A stretch of DNA of 64,000 nt from Svornostia abyssi (GTDB taxonomy: Bacteria > Actinomycetota > Thermoleophilia > Solirubrobacterales > Solirubrobacteraceae). Both the position numbers and the translations under genes were made by a program. Positions 35,693-43,531 of the stretch are shown here, piece by piece. The stretch covers positions 496,001-560,000 of the forward strand of contig CP088295.1 in assembly GCA_024666565.1 (NCBI GenBank), written 5' to 3'. Every line of letters starts with the position of its first letter. Position 1 is the stretch's first letter. A model generated the notes under the pieces. It did not search any database. It was not told where the DNA came from and worked only from the letters and a program-made list of their open reading frames with translations.

Positions 35693-37474
35693 ATGACGTT
35701 GGGGAGACTGGTACTGCAGGCAGCAGACCGGCACGCGGCATACGTCGCGATGCAGGCCCCCGGCAACGGCGGATGGCAGGACATCTCGTTCGCCGAGCTG
35801 GGGCGGGCCGCACGCGAGATCGCGGCCGGACTGCACGACCTGGGTCTCGGTCCGGGAGATCGCGTCGCGATCCTCGGCGCGACCCGGCCGGAGTGGACGC
35901 TCGCCGACTGCGGCGCGCTGCTCGCGGGCGCGACGGTCGTGCCGATCTACCACACGAACCCGACCTCGGAGTGCCGCTACGTCCTGGCCCACTCGGGCGC
36001 CTGCGCGGTGATCTGCGAGGACGCCGAGCAGCTGGCGAAGATCCGGGCCGTCCAGCCGGACTGCGTGGACCTGAAGCACGTCATCACGATGGTGCCGACC
36101 GACGACCCGGACGCCCCATCGCTCGACGACCTGCGCGCGCGGGGCCGCGCCGCCGGCGCGGATGTTGCGACGGTGGAGCAGTTCACCGCCGGGGTCCGCG
36201 ACGTCGACGTGGCGACGATCGTCTACACGTCGGGAACGACCGGCCCGCCGAAGGGCTGCATGCTCACGCACGCCAACGTACTGTCGACGCTCGACATGTA
36301 CGCACGGCAGGTCCGGATCGAACCCGGGTCCGTGGCGTTCTTCTTCCTGCCGCTCGCCCACGCACTCGCCCGCGTGACCCAGTTCGTGGCCCTCGACGTC
36401 GGCGCGACGCTGGCGTTCTACAGCCGCGACCCGGCGAAGCTGCTCGACGACGTGGCGACGCTGCGCCCCACGCACCTCCCGTCCGTCCCGCGGCTGTTCG
36501 AGAAGATCCACACCCGCGCGATGGCGACGGCCTCCGACGAGGGCGGACTGAAGGCGAGCCTGTTCCGCCGATCGCTGGCGACCGCCCGCCGCGCTCGCGC
36601 GATCGAGCGCGCCGGCGGCCGGCCGGACCCGGTGCTGCGCGCCCGCCGTGCGATGGCCGACCGGCTCGTCCTGCACCGCGTCCGCGACCTGCTCGGCGGA
36701 CGCATCGAGCTGTGCCTGACCGGCGCCGCGCCGATCAGCGTCGACGTCCTCGAGTTCTTCGACGCGTGCGGCATCACCATCATCGAGGGCTACGGCATGA
36801 CCGAGAGCTGCGCGGCGGGCACGCTGAGCACGCCCGGGCACCTGAAGTTCGGGACGGTCGGGCGCGCGCTGCCCGGCAGCGAGGTGAAGGTCGCCGCCGA
36901 TGGCGAGATCCTCCTGCGGGGCCCGCACGTCTTCCCCGGCTACTACCGCAATGACGAGGCGACGCGCGAGACCATCGACACGGACGGCTGGCTGCACACC
37001 GGCGATCTCGGGTCCCTCGACGACGATGGGTACCTGCGGATCACCGGCCGCGCGAAGGACATCATCATCACGTCGAGCGGCAAGAACATCACGCCCTCGA
37101 ACCTCGAGGCGGATCTGCGCGAGTCGCGCTGGATCTCGCAGGCGGTGGTCTACGGCGACCAGCACCCGTATCTCGTCGCCCTGCTGACGCTCGACCCGGA
37201 GGAGGCGCCGGCGCTCGCGCAGCGGCTCGGGGTCGACGACGACCCGGCGAAGATGGCCGGCGATCCGCGCGTGCGCGACGCGCTGCAGGAGGAGATCGAC
37301 CGGGTCAACCGCGACGTGTCACGGATCTCGGAGATCAAGCGGTTCGGCGTCCTGGACCGTGACCTCACGCTCGACGACGACGAGCTGACGCCGACGCTGA
37401 AGGTCAAGCGCAACCGCGTCTACGAACACCACCACGACTTCTTCGAGCACCTCTACGACGGCGAACGGTCCTAG
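35693..37474 (+). CDS. long-chain acyl-CoA synthetase (AMP-binding, FadD15-like), 593 aa
   Basis: Activates fatty acids with ATP and CoA. The P-loop is YTSGTTGPPKG (about residues 177-187), followed by the EGYGMTES motif (about 363), the hinge TGDLG and the C-terminal GKNITPSNLE. The sequence is of the long AMP-forming ligase type used before lipid assembly. ATG 35693 is the best family start, although no SD is present. It converges on a WS/DGAT gene with stop codons shared in CTAG, and is divergent from an MmpL exporter: a plausible acyl activation, acyl transfer and export set. Confidence 0.93.
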   Translation: MTLGRLVLQAADRHAAYVAMQAPGNGGWQDISFAELGRAAREIAAGLHDLGLGPGDRVAILGATRPEWTLADCGALLAGATVVPIYHTNPTSECRYVLAHSGACAVICEDAEQLAKIRAVQPDCVDLKHVITMVPTDDPDAPSLDDLRARGRAAGADVATVEQFTAGVRDVDVATIVYTSGTTGPPKGCMLTHANVLSTLDMYARQVRIEPGSVAFFFLPLAHALARVTQFVALDVGATLAFYSRDPAKLLDDVATLRPTHLPSVPRLFEKIHTRAMATASDEGGLKASLFRRSLATARRARAIERAGGRPDPVLRARRAMADRLVLHRVRDLLGGRIELCLTGAAPISVDVLEFFDACGITIIEGYGMTESCAAGTLSTPGHLKFGTVGRALPGSEVKVAADGEILLRGPHVFPGYYRNDEATRETIDTDGWLHTGDLGSLDDDGYLRITGRAKDIIITSSGKNITPSNLEADLRESRWISQAVVYGDQHPYLVALLTLDPEEAPALAQRLGVDDDPAKMAGDPRVRDALQEEIDRVNRDVSRISEIKRFGVLDRDLTLDDDELTPTLKVKRNRVYEHHHDFFEHLYDGERS

Positions 37475-38856
37475 CCGACGAGCTTGGCGGCGCCGAGCAG
37501 CTCCTCGCGGAACCCGTTCGCGAGGAGCTGCGGGTCCGGCACGAGCCCGGCATCGGTGAGGAACCCGACGGTGATCTTCCCCGCGTAGCTCAGCACGCTG
37601 ACGCTCATCGGCACGCTGCCCGAGCACGGCGCCCACACGAGCACGCCCTTGATCGGCACGCCCGCGAGGTGGACCTCACGCTGGGGCCCGGGGACGTTGG
37701 TCACGACCATCGAGCTCTTCGCGCTGAAGAAGTCCAGCAGCGTCCCCTCGACGCGCGGCGGGGTCAGCCCCATCGCCGCGATGATGCCGTACGTGATCGG
37801 GCCCTCGTGGGAGTGCTTGATCGCGTCCATGCGGCGCTTGCTCTCGGCGATGCGCTCGCGCTGGTCCTCGATCCCCGTCGGCAGGCCGAGGAGGATGAGG
37901 CCGAAGCGGTTGCCGAGGTCGGGGTCGAGCGGCTCGTCGAGCGGGCGCAGGTTGAACGGCACCATCGCGTGCAGCTCGTCGGGTGGGGTCTCCCCCTCGG
38001 CTTCGAGGTAGTGGCGCGCGGTGCCGGCGACGGCCGAGACCACGAGGTCGTTGATGGTCACGCCGAGACCGTGTGCGGCATGACGGACCGTGCGCACGCT
38101 GACCGGCGCGGACCACGCGACGCGGTTGGGGACGTGCAGCTCGCCGCGGAGCGCGGTGTCGGCGTCAGGCGGGGCGAGCAGGAGCTTCGCCAGCGTCCCC
38201 GCGTCCTGAGCGGCGGTCTTCGCCAGCTCGCCGACGTGGCCGGGGTGTGCCAGGGTCTCGAGCCCTTCCTTGGCCACGGCGCTCGCGGCGGAGAGCCCGA
38301 TCCCCGCCAGCCCGCCGAACGGCTTCGTGACGTCGTGGATGAGCCCGTGGCCGCCGTTCCCATGCTCGTGCGGCTCGGCGACCTGCACGGACGCGTCGTC
38401 GAGGTCCGTGAGCGACAGCAGCACCCGGGACAGCGCGATCCCGTCGGCGATGCAGTGATGCATGCGCGAGTAGATCGCCGAGCCGCGGTGGTAGTCGTCG
38501 AAGAGATAGATGTCCCACAGCGGCTTGCTGCGATCCAGCGACCGCGCCATGAGATCCTCGACGGCCTCCTGCAGCGCCAGCTTGTTGTTCGGCTTGGGCA
38601 GCGCGAGGTGGTGGACGTGCAGCGCCAGGTCGAAGTTCGGGTCGTCCTCGAAGGCCGGGCCCGTCGCGGTCTCGACGACGCGCTGGTGAAAGCGGGGGAA
38701 CCGGTCGACCAGCCGGGCCTGCAGCACCTCGCGCAGCGCGCCGATGGTGAGCGGCTCGTCGGTCCACATGACCGCGTTGATCACCATGAGGTTCTCGGGG
38801 CGATCCATGTGCAGCCAGGACGCATCGGCCGCGGGAAGTGCGTGGCGCGTGCCCAT
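37471..38856 (-). CDS. wax ester synthase/diacylglycerol acyltransferase (WS/DGAT), 461 aa
   Basis: Transfers acyl-CoA to diacylglycerol or fatty alcohols to form storage lipids. It has the catalytic HHxxxDG motif as MHHCIADG (about residue 132) and the C-terminal GP-rich VTNVPGPQREVHLAG. The N-terminus MGTRHALPAADASWLHMD fits the family. ATG 38856 is preferred because TATGGT lies 7 bases upstream and overlaps the alternative ATG at 38868. The stop overlaps that of the acyl-CoA synthetase. Confidence 0.94.
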   Translation of the reverse strand: MGTRHALPAADASWLHMDRPENLMVINAVMWTDEPLTIGALREVLQARLVDRFPRFHQRVVETATGPAFEDDPNFDLALHVHHLALPKPNNKLALQEAVEDLMARSLDRSKPLWDIYLFDDYHRGSAIYSRMHHCIADGIALSRVLLSLTDLDDASVQVAEPHEHGNGGHGLIHDVTKPFGGLAGIGLSAASAVAKEGLETLAHPGHVGELAKTAAQDAGTLAKLLLAPPDADTALRGELHVPNRVAWSAPVSVRTVRHAAHGLGVTINDLVVSAVAGTARHYLEAEGETPPDELHAMVPFNLRPLDEPLDPDLGNRFGLILLGLPTGIEDQRERIAESKRRMDAIKHSHEGPITYGIIAAMGLTPPRVEGTLLDFFSAKSSMVVTNVPGPQREVHLAGVPIKGVLVWAPCSGSVPMSVSVLSYAGKITVGFLTDAGLVPDPQLLANGFREELLGAAKLVG

Positions 38857-38863
38857 CGGGCCG

Positions 38864-38869
38864 ACCATA
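38864..38869 (-). promoter_or_regulatory. -10 box of the WS/DGAT gene (leaderless type)
   Basis: TATGGT on the minus strand, 7 bases from ATG 38856. Confidence 0.5.
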
Positions 38870-38931
38870 CGCCCGTCGCGGCGGCGTGGCGACGGTAAGG
38901 AGTACGGAGCGCGCGTCGGCGGGAACTTCGG

Positions 38932-39324
38932 CTACAGCTCGTCGATCCCGACCACGAGTCCCAGCCTGTCGGCGCCGCGCCGCAGGCGCCCGTCGAGCGT
39001 GACGACGCGCCGGCCCGTCAGGCGCGCCAGCGCGACGTACTCCGCGTCGTACGTCCGCGCCCACCCCAGCTCCCGAGCGACCGCCCACGCCTCACGGCCG
39101 AGCCGTGCCGGCGCACGCGGCGCGACATCCAGGCGCTCGAGCCGGTCGAGCATCAGCTCACCGTCCTGCACCGGGACCCGGCCCTGCCACACCTGCAGCC
39201 GCAGCGTCGCGCGTGCCTCGGACCACATGAGCGGCGGGGCGATGAGATCGTCACCGAGCCGCTTCAGCCCGCCGTCCTCGACGAGCGATGCGACGGCCAC
39301 GCTCGCGTCGACGACGAACGTCAA
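38932..39324 (-). CDS. vapC: PIN-domain toxin, VapC-like, 130 aa
   Basis: PIN ribonuclease. The first acidic residue is in FVVDASVAVASLV (residues 3-15). Further acids are in SEARATLRLQ and TYDAEYVALARLTGRRVVTLDGRL, the conserved final acid cluster. The length is typical. ATG overlaps the stop of the upstream antitoxin-like gene (ATGA, 39321-39324), giving a coupled toxin-antitoxin order. Confidence 0.87.
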   Translation of the reverse strand: MTFVVDASVAVASLVEDGGLKRLGDDLIAPPLMWSEARATLRLQVWQGRVPVQDGELMLDRLERLDVAPRAPARLGREAWAVARELGWARTYDAEYVALARLTGRRVVTLDGRLRRGADRLGLVVGIDEL

Positions 39325-39569
39325 CGCCCGCGCCGGGCGTCATCCAGCGCACCGACCCAGTCCGGCGCCGGGAGCCCCGAGGGCAGACGCTTCCAGGCAT
39401 CGGGGAGCGGGAGGGCATCAGGGCGCGTGACGAGCAGATCGAGGTCGGCCTCCTCGATGACGTGCTGCGTGCCGACCTTCCGCGCGGGCAGCCTTCCGGA
39501 GCGGATCCACCGGCGAATCGTCTCGGGGTCGCGGTCCACCCGCTTGGCCGCTTCGGGCACGGTCAGCAT
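39321..39569 (-). CDS. excisionase-type helix-turn-helix antitoxin, 82 aa
   Basis: MLTVPEAAKRVDRDPETIRRWIRSGRLPARKVG is a MerR/excisionase-type (HTH_17) DNA-binding segment. The C-terminal 35 residues, proline-rich with acids, would wrap the toxin. This differs from the usual AbrB, Phd or ribbon-helix-helix VapB folds. It starts 9 bases from TACGCT (leaderless) and overlaps the PIN gene, which it probably represses. Confidence 0.8.
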   Translation of the reverse strand: MLTVPEAAKRVDRDPETIRRWIRSGRLPARKVGTQHVIEEADLDLLVTRPDALPLPDAWKRLPSGLPAPDWVGALDDARRGR

Positions 39570-39578
39570 TGTTGGCGT

Positions 39579-39584
39579 AGCGTA
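39579..39584 (-). promoter_or_regulatory. -10 box of the toxin-antitoxin operon (leaderless type)
   Basis: TACGCT on the minus strand, 9 bases from ATG 39569. Confidence 0.45.
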
Positions 39585-39593
39585 CTACAACAC

Positions 39594-39884
39594 CTAGCGG
39601 ATCCTGACCTGCGACGGCGGGTCATCGCGCGCCGCAGCACCGGCAGGCTGAACGACCCACGTCACACCGGTCTCCCGCGCGAGCGTGTCTGCGAACGGCT
39701 GCACAGCCCCCTCATCCGGGGCCGTCACGAGAAAGATCGTGACCGGCCCCTGCTCGCTCCGGTACTGGTCATAGCCGGCACACTCACCGACGCCGGCCAG
39801 CCGCCGGCCGATCTCCTCGGCGAACGCGTCCAGCCGGTCCTCTCCGGCGAGCCAGACGCCCCGGATCTCGAGTTCCACCGTCAC
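39594..39884 (-). CDS. small hypothetical protein coupled to aldehyde dehydrogenase, 96 aa
   Basis: Alternating strands and helices (VTVELEIRGVWLAGEDRLDAFAEEIGRRL, then VTIFLVTAPDEG and VTWVVQPAG) suggest a small alpha/beta ferredoxin-like fold. No motif is recognised. The GTG start overlaps the stop of the aldehyde dehydrogenase gene (GTGA, 39881-39884), so it is expected to be co-translated. It could be an accessory or ligand-binding subunit, but nothing in the sequence proves this. Confidence 0.6.
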   Translation of the reverse strand: MTVELEIRGVWLAGEDRLDAFAEEIGRRLAGVGECAGYDQYRSEQGPVTIFLVTAPDEGAVQPFADTLARETGVTWVVQPAGAAARDDPPSQVRIR

Positions 39885-41348
39885 AGCGCCATCGCGACGT
39901 ACTTCGTCTCCAGGTACTCGTCGATGCCCTCGAACCCGCCTTCGCGGCCGAACCCGGACTGCTTCACACCGCCGAACGGCGCGCCCGCGTTCGAGACGAG
40001 CCCCTGGTTCAGCCCGATCATTCCCGTCTCCAGCGCGTCGATCACGCGGAACGCGCGCTTGACGTCCTGCGTGTAGACGTACGCCACCAGCCCATACTCC
40101 GTGCGGTTCGCCGCCGCAATCGCCTCGTCGTCCGAGCTGAACGTCGTGACGGGCGCGACCGGCCCGAAGATCTCCTCGGTGAACACCCGCGCGTCGCCGG
40201 GCACGCCCGTCAGCACGGTCGGCGCGTAGAAGTACCCCGCGCCGTCCACCCGCGCGCCGCCGCACAGCACGCGGCCACCGCGACCCACCGCGTCCTCGAC
40301 GAGCTCGGCGACCTTGCCGCGCTGGTCGTCGTCGATGAGCGGACCGAGCGTCACGCCGTCCTCGGTCCCGCGGCCCACCTGCATCGCGCCCATGCGCTCG
40401 GCGAGCTTCTCGGAGAACGCCTCCGCCACGGACTCGTGCACGTGGAAGCGGTTCGCGCTCGTGCACGCCTCGCCGCCGTTGCGCATCTTCGCGATCATCG
40501 CGCCGTCGACCGCCGCGTCGAGATCCGCGTCCTCGAAGACGAGGAACGGCGCGTTGCCGCCGAGCTCCATCGACACGCGCAGGATCTGCTCGGCCGACTG
40601 CTCGATGAGCACCTTGCCGACCTCAGTCGACCCGGTGAACGAGAGCTTGCGCAGCCGCGGGTCGCGGATCAGCGGCTCCATGATCGAGCCCGAAGACTTC
40701 GCGGTCACCACGTTCAGCGCGCCCTTCGGCAGCCCGGCGCGGTCGACGATGTCGGCGAGCGCGAGCATCGACAGCGGCGTCTGCTTCGCCCGGCTTGACA
40801 ACCATCGTGCAGCCCGCCGCGATCGCCGGCCCGATCTTGCGCGTGCCCATCGCCATCGGGAAGTTCCACGGCGTGATGAACAGGCACGGCCCGACCGGCT
40901 GGCGCTGCACCAGCACGCGCGCCGTGGCCTTCTCGTTCATCCGGAAGTCGCCGGTGATACGCATCGCCTCGCCGCTGAACCAGTGCAGGAAGTCGGCGGC
41001 GTAGAGGATCTCGGCCTTCGACTCGGCGACCGGCTTGCCCATCTCCAGCGTCATGAGGAGGGCCAGCTCGTCCGCGCGCGACACGAGCTCCTCGTATGCG
41101 CGCCGCAGGATCTCTCCGCGCTCACGCGAGGGGACGGCGGCCATCTCCGCCTGCGCGCCTGCGGCGGCGGTCAGCGCCGCCTTCGCGTCATCCACCGTCG
41201 CGTCCGCGACCTGCGTGAGCTCCGCGCCGGTCGACGGATCCTCGACCCCGAGCGTGCCGCCACCCGTCGCATCCCGCCACGCGCCGCCGATGAACAGGCC
41301 CTTCGGGACGGCGTCGACGACGGTCTGCTCCTGGGTGGCGACGGCCAT
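39881..41348 (-). CDS. gabD: NAD(P)-dependent succinate-semialdehyde dehydrogenase-like enzyme (one frameshift at 40789-40791)
   Basis: Aldehyde dehydrogenase of the GabD group. It has FITPWNFPMAMGTRKIGPA (about residue 145), the catalytic Glu in MELGGNAPFLVFEDAD, the catalytic Cys in GGEACTSANRF and the GabD tail SNAGAPFGGVKQSGFGREGG. One extra C at 40789-40791 (CGCCCGGCT context) breaks MVVKPAKQTPLS; removing it gives 488 codons, the family length. The start ATG 41348 has GGAG 8 bases upstream. It oxidises succinate semialdehyde (GABA or polyamine breakdown) if the assignment holds. Confidence 0.9.
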
Positions 41349-41405
41349 GGCGGGACTCCTCGGGGGGCGGAAGACGGGACCTCGTCTCAGCCTACCCCGG
41401 CGAAC

Positions 41406-41451
41406 ATCGGGGCGCGAAAGGGGGGACATATGCCCCGTTTCGCGCCCCGAT
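41406..41451. terminator. perfect 14-bp hairpin between SnoaL-like and aldehyde dehydrogenase genes
   Basis: Arms ATCGGGGCGCGAAA and TTTCGCGCCCCGAT are exact complements, with a further GGGG/CCCC inside. It follows the SnoaL-like stop (41464, minus) by 12 bases and precedes the aldehyde dehydrogenase start by 58, so it likely separates two transcripts. Confidence 0.65.
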
Positions 41452-41463
41452 CCGCGGCGCGGC

Positions 41464-41901
41464 CTACGACAGCCCGGCGGCGGCGATGTGCTTCGCGGTG
41501 TCGGCGTAGTGGCGGTACGCGCTGACCAGGCCCTGATCGTTGAACGTCCAGAGGTGGATCTCGTCGGTGAGCAGCTGCGCGCCCGACGGCTTCATCGTGA
41601 CGTCGAGGCCGATCTCGGCGATGACGACATGATCCGCGGCGACGACACGCTTGACCTGGAAGTCGTTGAACTCCATGTGCTCGCTGAGCGCGGCGAAGAA
41701 GCCGGGGACCGCGTCGCGACCGTGGCGCGGCTGCAGCCACGGCACGCCGGCCGCCTGGGCGGCGTCGACGGGCTCGACGACCTCCCACGCGACATCGGGC
41801 GCCAAACGCTCGAGGATCGCGGGAACGTCACCGCGGCCGAAGGCCTCGTAGATCGCGCCGACCGTCGCGGCGTTGGTCTGGGGGGTGGTGGCAGTGGTCA
41901 T
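41464..41901 (-). CDS. SnoaL/NTF2-like protein, 145 aa
   Basis: NTF2-fold protein: AATVGAIYEAFGRGDVPAILERLAPDVAWEV (N-terminal helix pair), FFAALSEHMEFNDFQVKRVVAADHVV and a C-terminal EIHLWTFNDQGLVSAYRHYADT. This resembles ketosteroid-isomerase-like stress proteins; no catalytic residue is certain. ATG 41901 has GGAGG at 10 bases. It lies 48 bases downstream of the HD-GYP/LuxR gene on the same strand and is closed by a strong hairpin. Confidence 0.82.
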   Translation of the reverse strand: MTTATTPQTNAATVGAIYEAFGRGDVPAILERLAPDVAWEVVEPVDAAQAAGVPWLQPRHGRDAVPGFFAALSEHMEFNDFQVKRVVAADHVVIAEIGLDVTMKPSGAQLLTDEIHLWTFNDQGLVSAYRHYADTAKHIAAAGLS

Positions 41902-41949
41902 GGCGACGATCCTCCGCCGGCCGCCACCGCAAGACATCGGCCATGTGGC

Positions 41950-43485
41950 CTATTCGGCGTCGGAGACCAGCCCGTGCTCCATCGCGAACACGGCAGCCCC
42001 CGCGCGCGTCCGCCGCCCGACCTTGTCGAACACGTGGGAGACGTGGTGCTGCACCGTGCGCGGGGAGACGACGAGCTCTTCCGCGATCTGGCGGTTCGTC
42101 ATGCCGCGGGCGACGAGGCGCAGGACCTCGACTTCGCGCTCGGTCAGGTCGTGGGGCAGCGCCGGCCGCGTCGGCTTCACGCCCGCCGCCTCGAGCACCG
42201 CGCCGACCGCGTTGGCATCCAGCCGCCCGGCGCGCGCGTCCTCCTGCAGCTCGCGCGCCGCATCCTCGAGCGAGCGGGCCGGGCGGTGCGGGCGCGGCTC
42301 GCGCATCGCGTGCAGCGCGTCGGCCGCGGCGAGCAGGCGGGCGCCGCGATCGATCGTCGGTCCGCTCGCGCCGCGGTGGTAGCCGGAACCGTCGAGGCGC
42401 TCGTGGTGGGAGGACGCCGTCCGGGCGATGTCGGCCGTCGCCGGGGCCCGCGCGAGCACCCGCTCGGTCCAGTACGTGTGCAGGCGCACGCGGTCACGCT
42501 CGCCGGGGGTGAGCTCGCCGGCGCGTTCCCAGGTCGTCGTCGAGACGCTCGCCCGGCCGACGTCATGGACGAGCCCGGCACGGCGCACGTCGCGGATCCC
42601 GTCCTCGTCCAGCCCGGAGAGCTCTCCGGCGCGCGCGGCGAGCTCCGCGACACCGCGCGAATGGCCGAGCGTGTAGCGGCTCTTGAGATCGACGAAGTCG
42701 GCCACCGCCTCCAGCGCTCGGTCGACTTCGTCGGCCTGCACGAACCGTGGCGACCCCGGTTCGGCCCCGAGGACGGCACGCAGCGGGTCCGGGTCGGTGA
42801 CCGCGGCGACGAGCGCGTCCCCGGCCTCCAGCGCCGCCCCGGCGATGACCGGGTCGAGGTGCCCGCCCGACCGGCGGCGCAGCTGCTCGGCCGCCCAGTC
42901 CCAGCCACCGGCGTCGTAGGCGATGACCGCCTGCTCGGCGGCGTGCGTGACGCGCGCGGTGATCGTGAGCGCGTCACCCGCGCGCCCGTCGGGGATGCCG
43001 AGTCCGTCGTAGCGCTCGTAGACCTCGTCGAGCGCGGCGATCGCGCCGGGGCGCAGCGTCAGCGCGGCGCCGAGCGAGCGTGAGGCCTCGCACCCGAACC
43101 GGGCGGCTGTGGGCCCGATGGTGGGGATCGCGTGGGCGAACCGCGCGCGCAGCTGCGCACCGCGCTCGTCACCGGCCCATGCCCCGAAGTGATCGAGCGA
43201 CGACGGGTCGGCGAGGTCGACCTCGTGCATGTCGCGCTGGAACGCGAGGTCGTCGTCGAACAGCTCCGCGTTCTCAGCCGCGTGTGCGGTGCAGCCGATC
43301 GCGCGCAGCAGCGCCGCCTGGTGCAGGTCCGCCAGCTCGTCGTCGTCGAGCCCCAGCGCCTCGCCCACCGTGCAGGCGGCAAGACACACCCGCAGCGCCT
43401 TGTCGGGCTGCGATCCCGTCGCGAGATCGGTCGCCAGCGAGAGCGAGGCGAGAATCTCGGTCAGCCGGACCGGGGAAGTTGGCAC
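41950..43485 (-). CDS. HD-GYP-like phosphohydrolase fused to a LuxR DNA-binding domain, 511 aa
   Basis: The N-terminal half (1-230) is a degenerate HD-GYP-like module (ERYDGLGIPDGR). A second module has the metal motif AGLVHDVGR (about 300) and SSHHERLDGSGYHRG (about 358), i.e. GYH instead of GYP. The C-terminus is a LuxR/GerE helix-turn-helix (LTEREVEVLRLVARGMTNRQ, then SPRTVQHHVSHVFDKVG, about 430-490). It probably couples a cyclic-dinucleotide or other phosphohydrolase function to transcription. The GTG start is 6 bases from TAGCGT. Confidence 0.87.
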   Translation of the reverse strand: MPTSPVRLTEILASLSLATDLATGSQPDKALRVCLAACTVGEALGLDDDELADLHQAALLRAIGCTAHAAENAELFDDDLAFQRDMHEVDLADPSSLDHFGAWAGDERGAQLRARFAHAIPTIGPTAARFGCEASRSLGAALTLRPGAIAALDEVYERYDGLGIPDGRAGDALTITARVTHAAEQAVIAYDAGGWDWAAEQLRRRSGGHLDPVIAGAALEAGDALVAAVTDPDPLRAVLGAEPGSPRFVQADEVDRALEAVADFVDLKSRYTLGHSRGVAELAARAGELSGLDEDGIRDVRRAGLVHDVGRASVSTTTWERAGELTPGERDRVRLHTYWTERVLARAPATADIARTASSHHERLDGSGYHRGASGPTIDRGARLLAAADALHAMREPRPHRPARSLEDAARELQEDARAGRLDANAVGAVLEAAGVKPTRPALPHDLTEREVEVLRLVARGMTNRQIAEELVVSPRTVQHHVSHVFDKVGRRTRAGAAVFAMEHGLVSDAE

Positions 43486-43491
43486 GCCGCA

Positions 43492-43497
43492 ACGCTA
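43492..43497 (-). promoter_or_regulatory. -10 box of the HD-GYP/LuxR gene (leaderless type)
   Basis: TAGCGT on the minus strand, 6 bases from GTG 43485. Confidence 0.45.
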
Positions 43498-43531
43498 CTG
43501 CGCCACGCGGCCAAAGGCGAGACACGACGCC

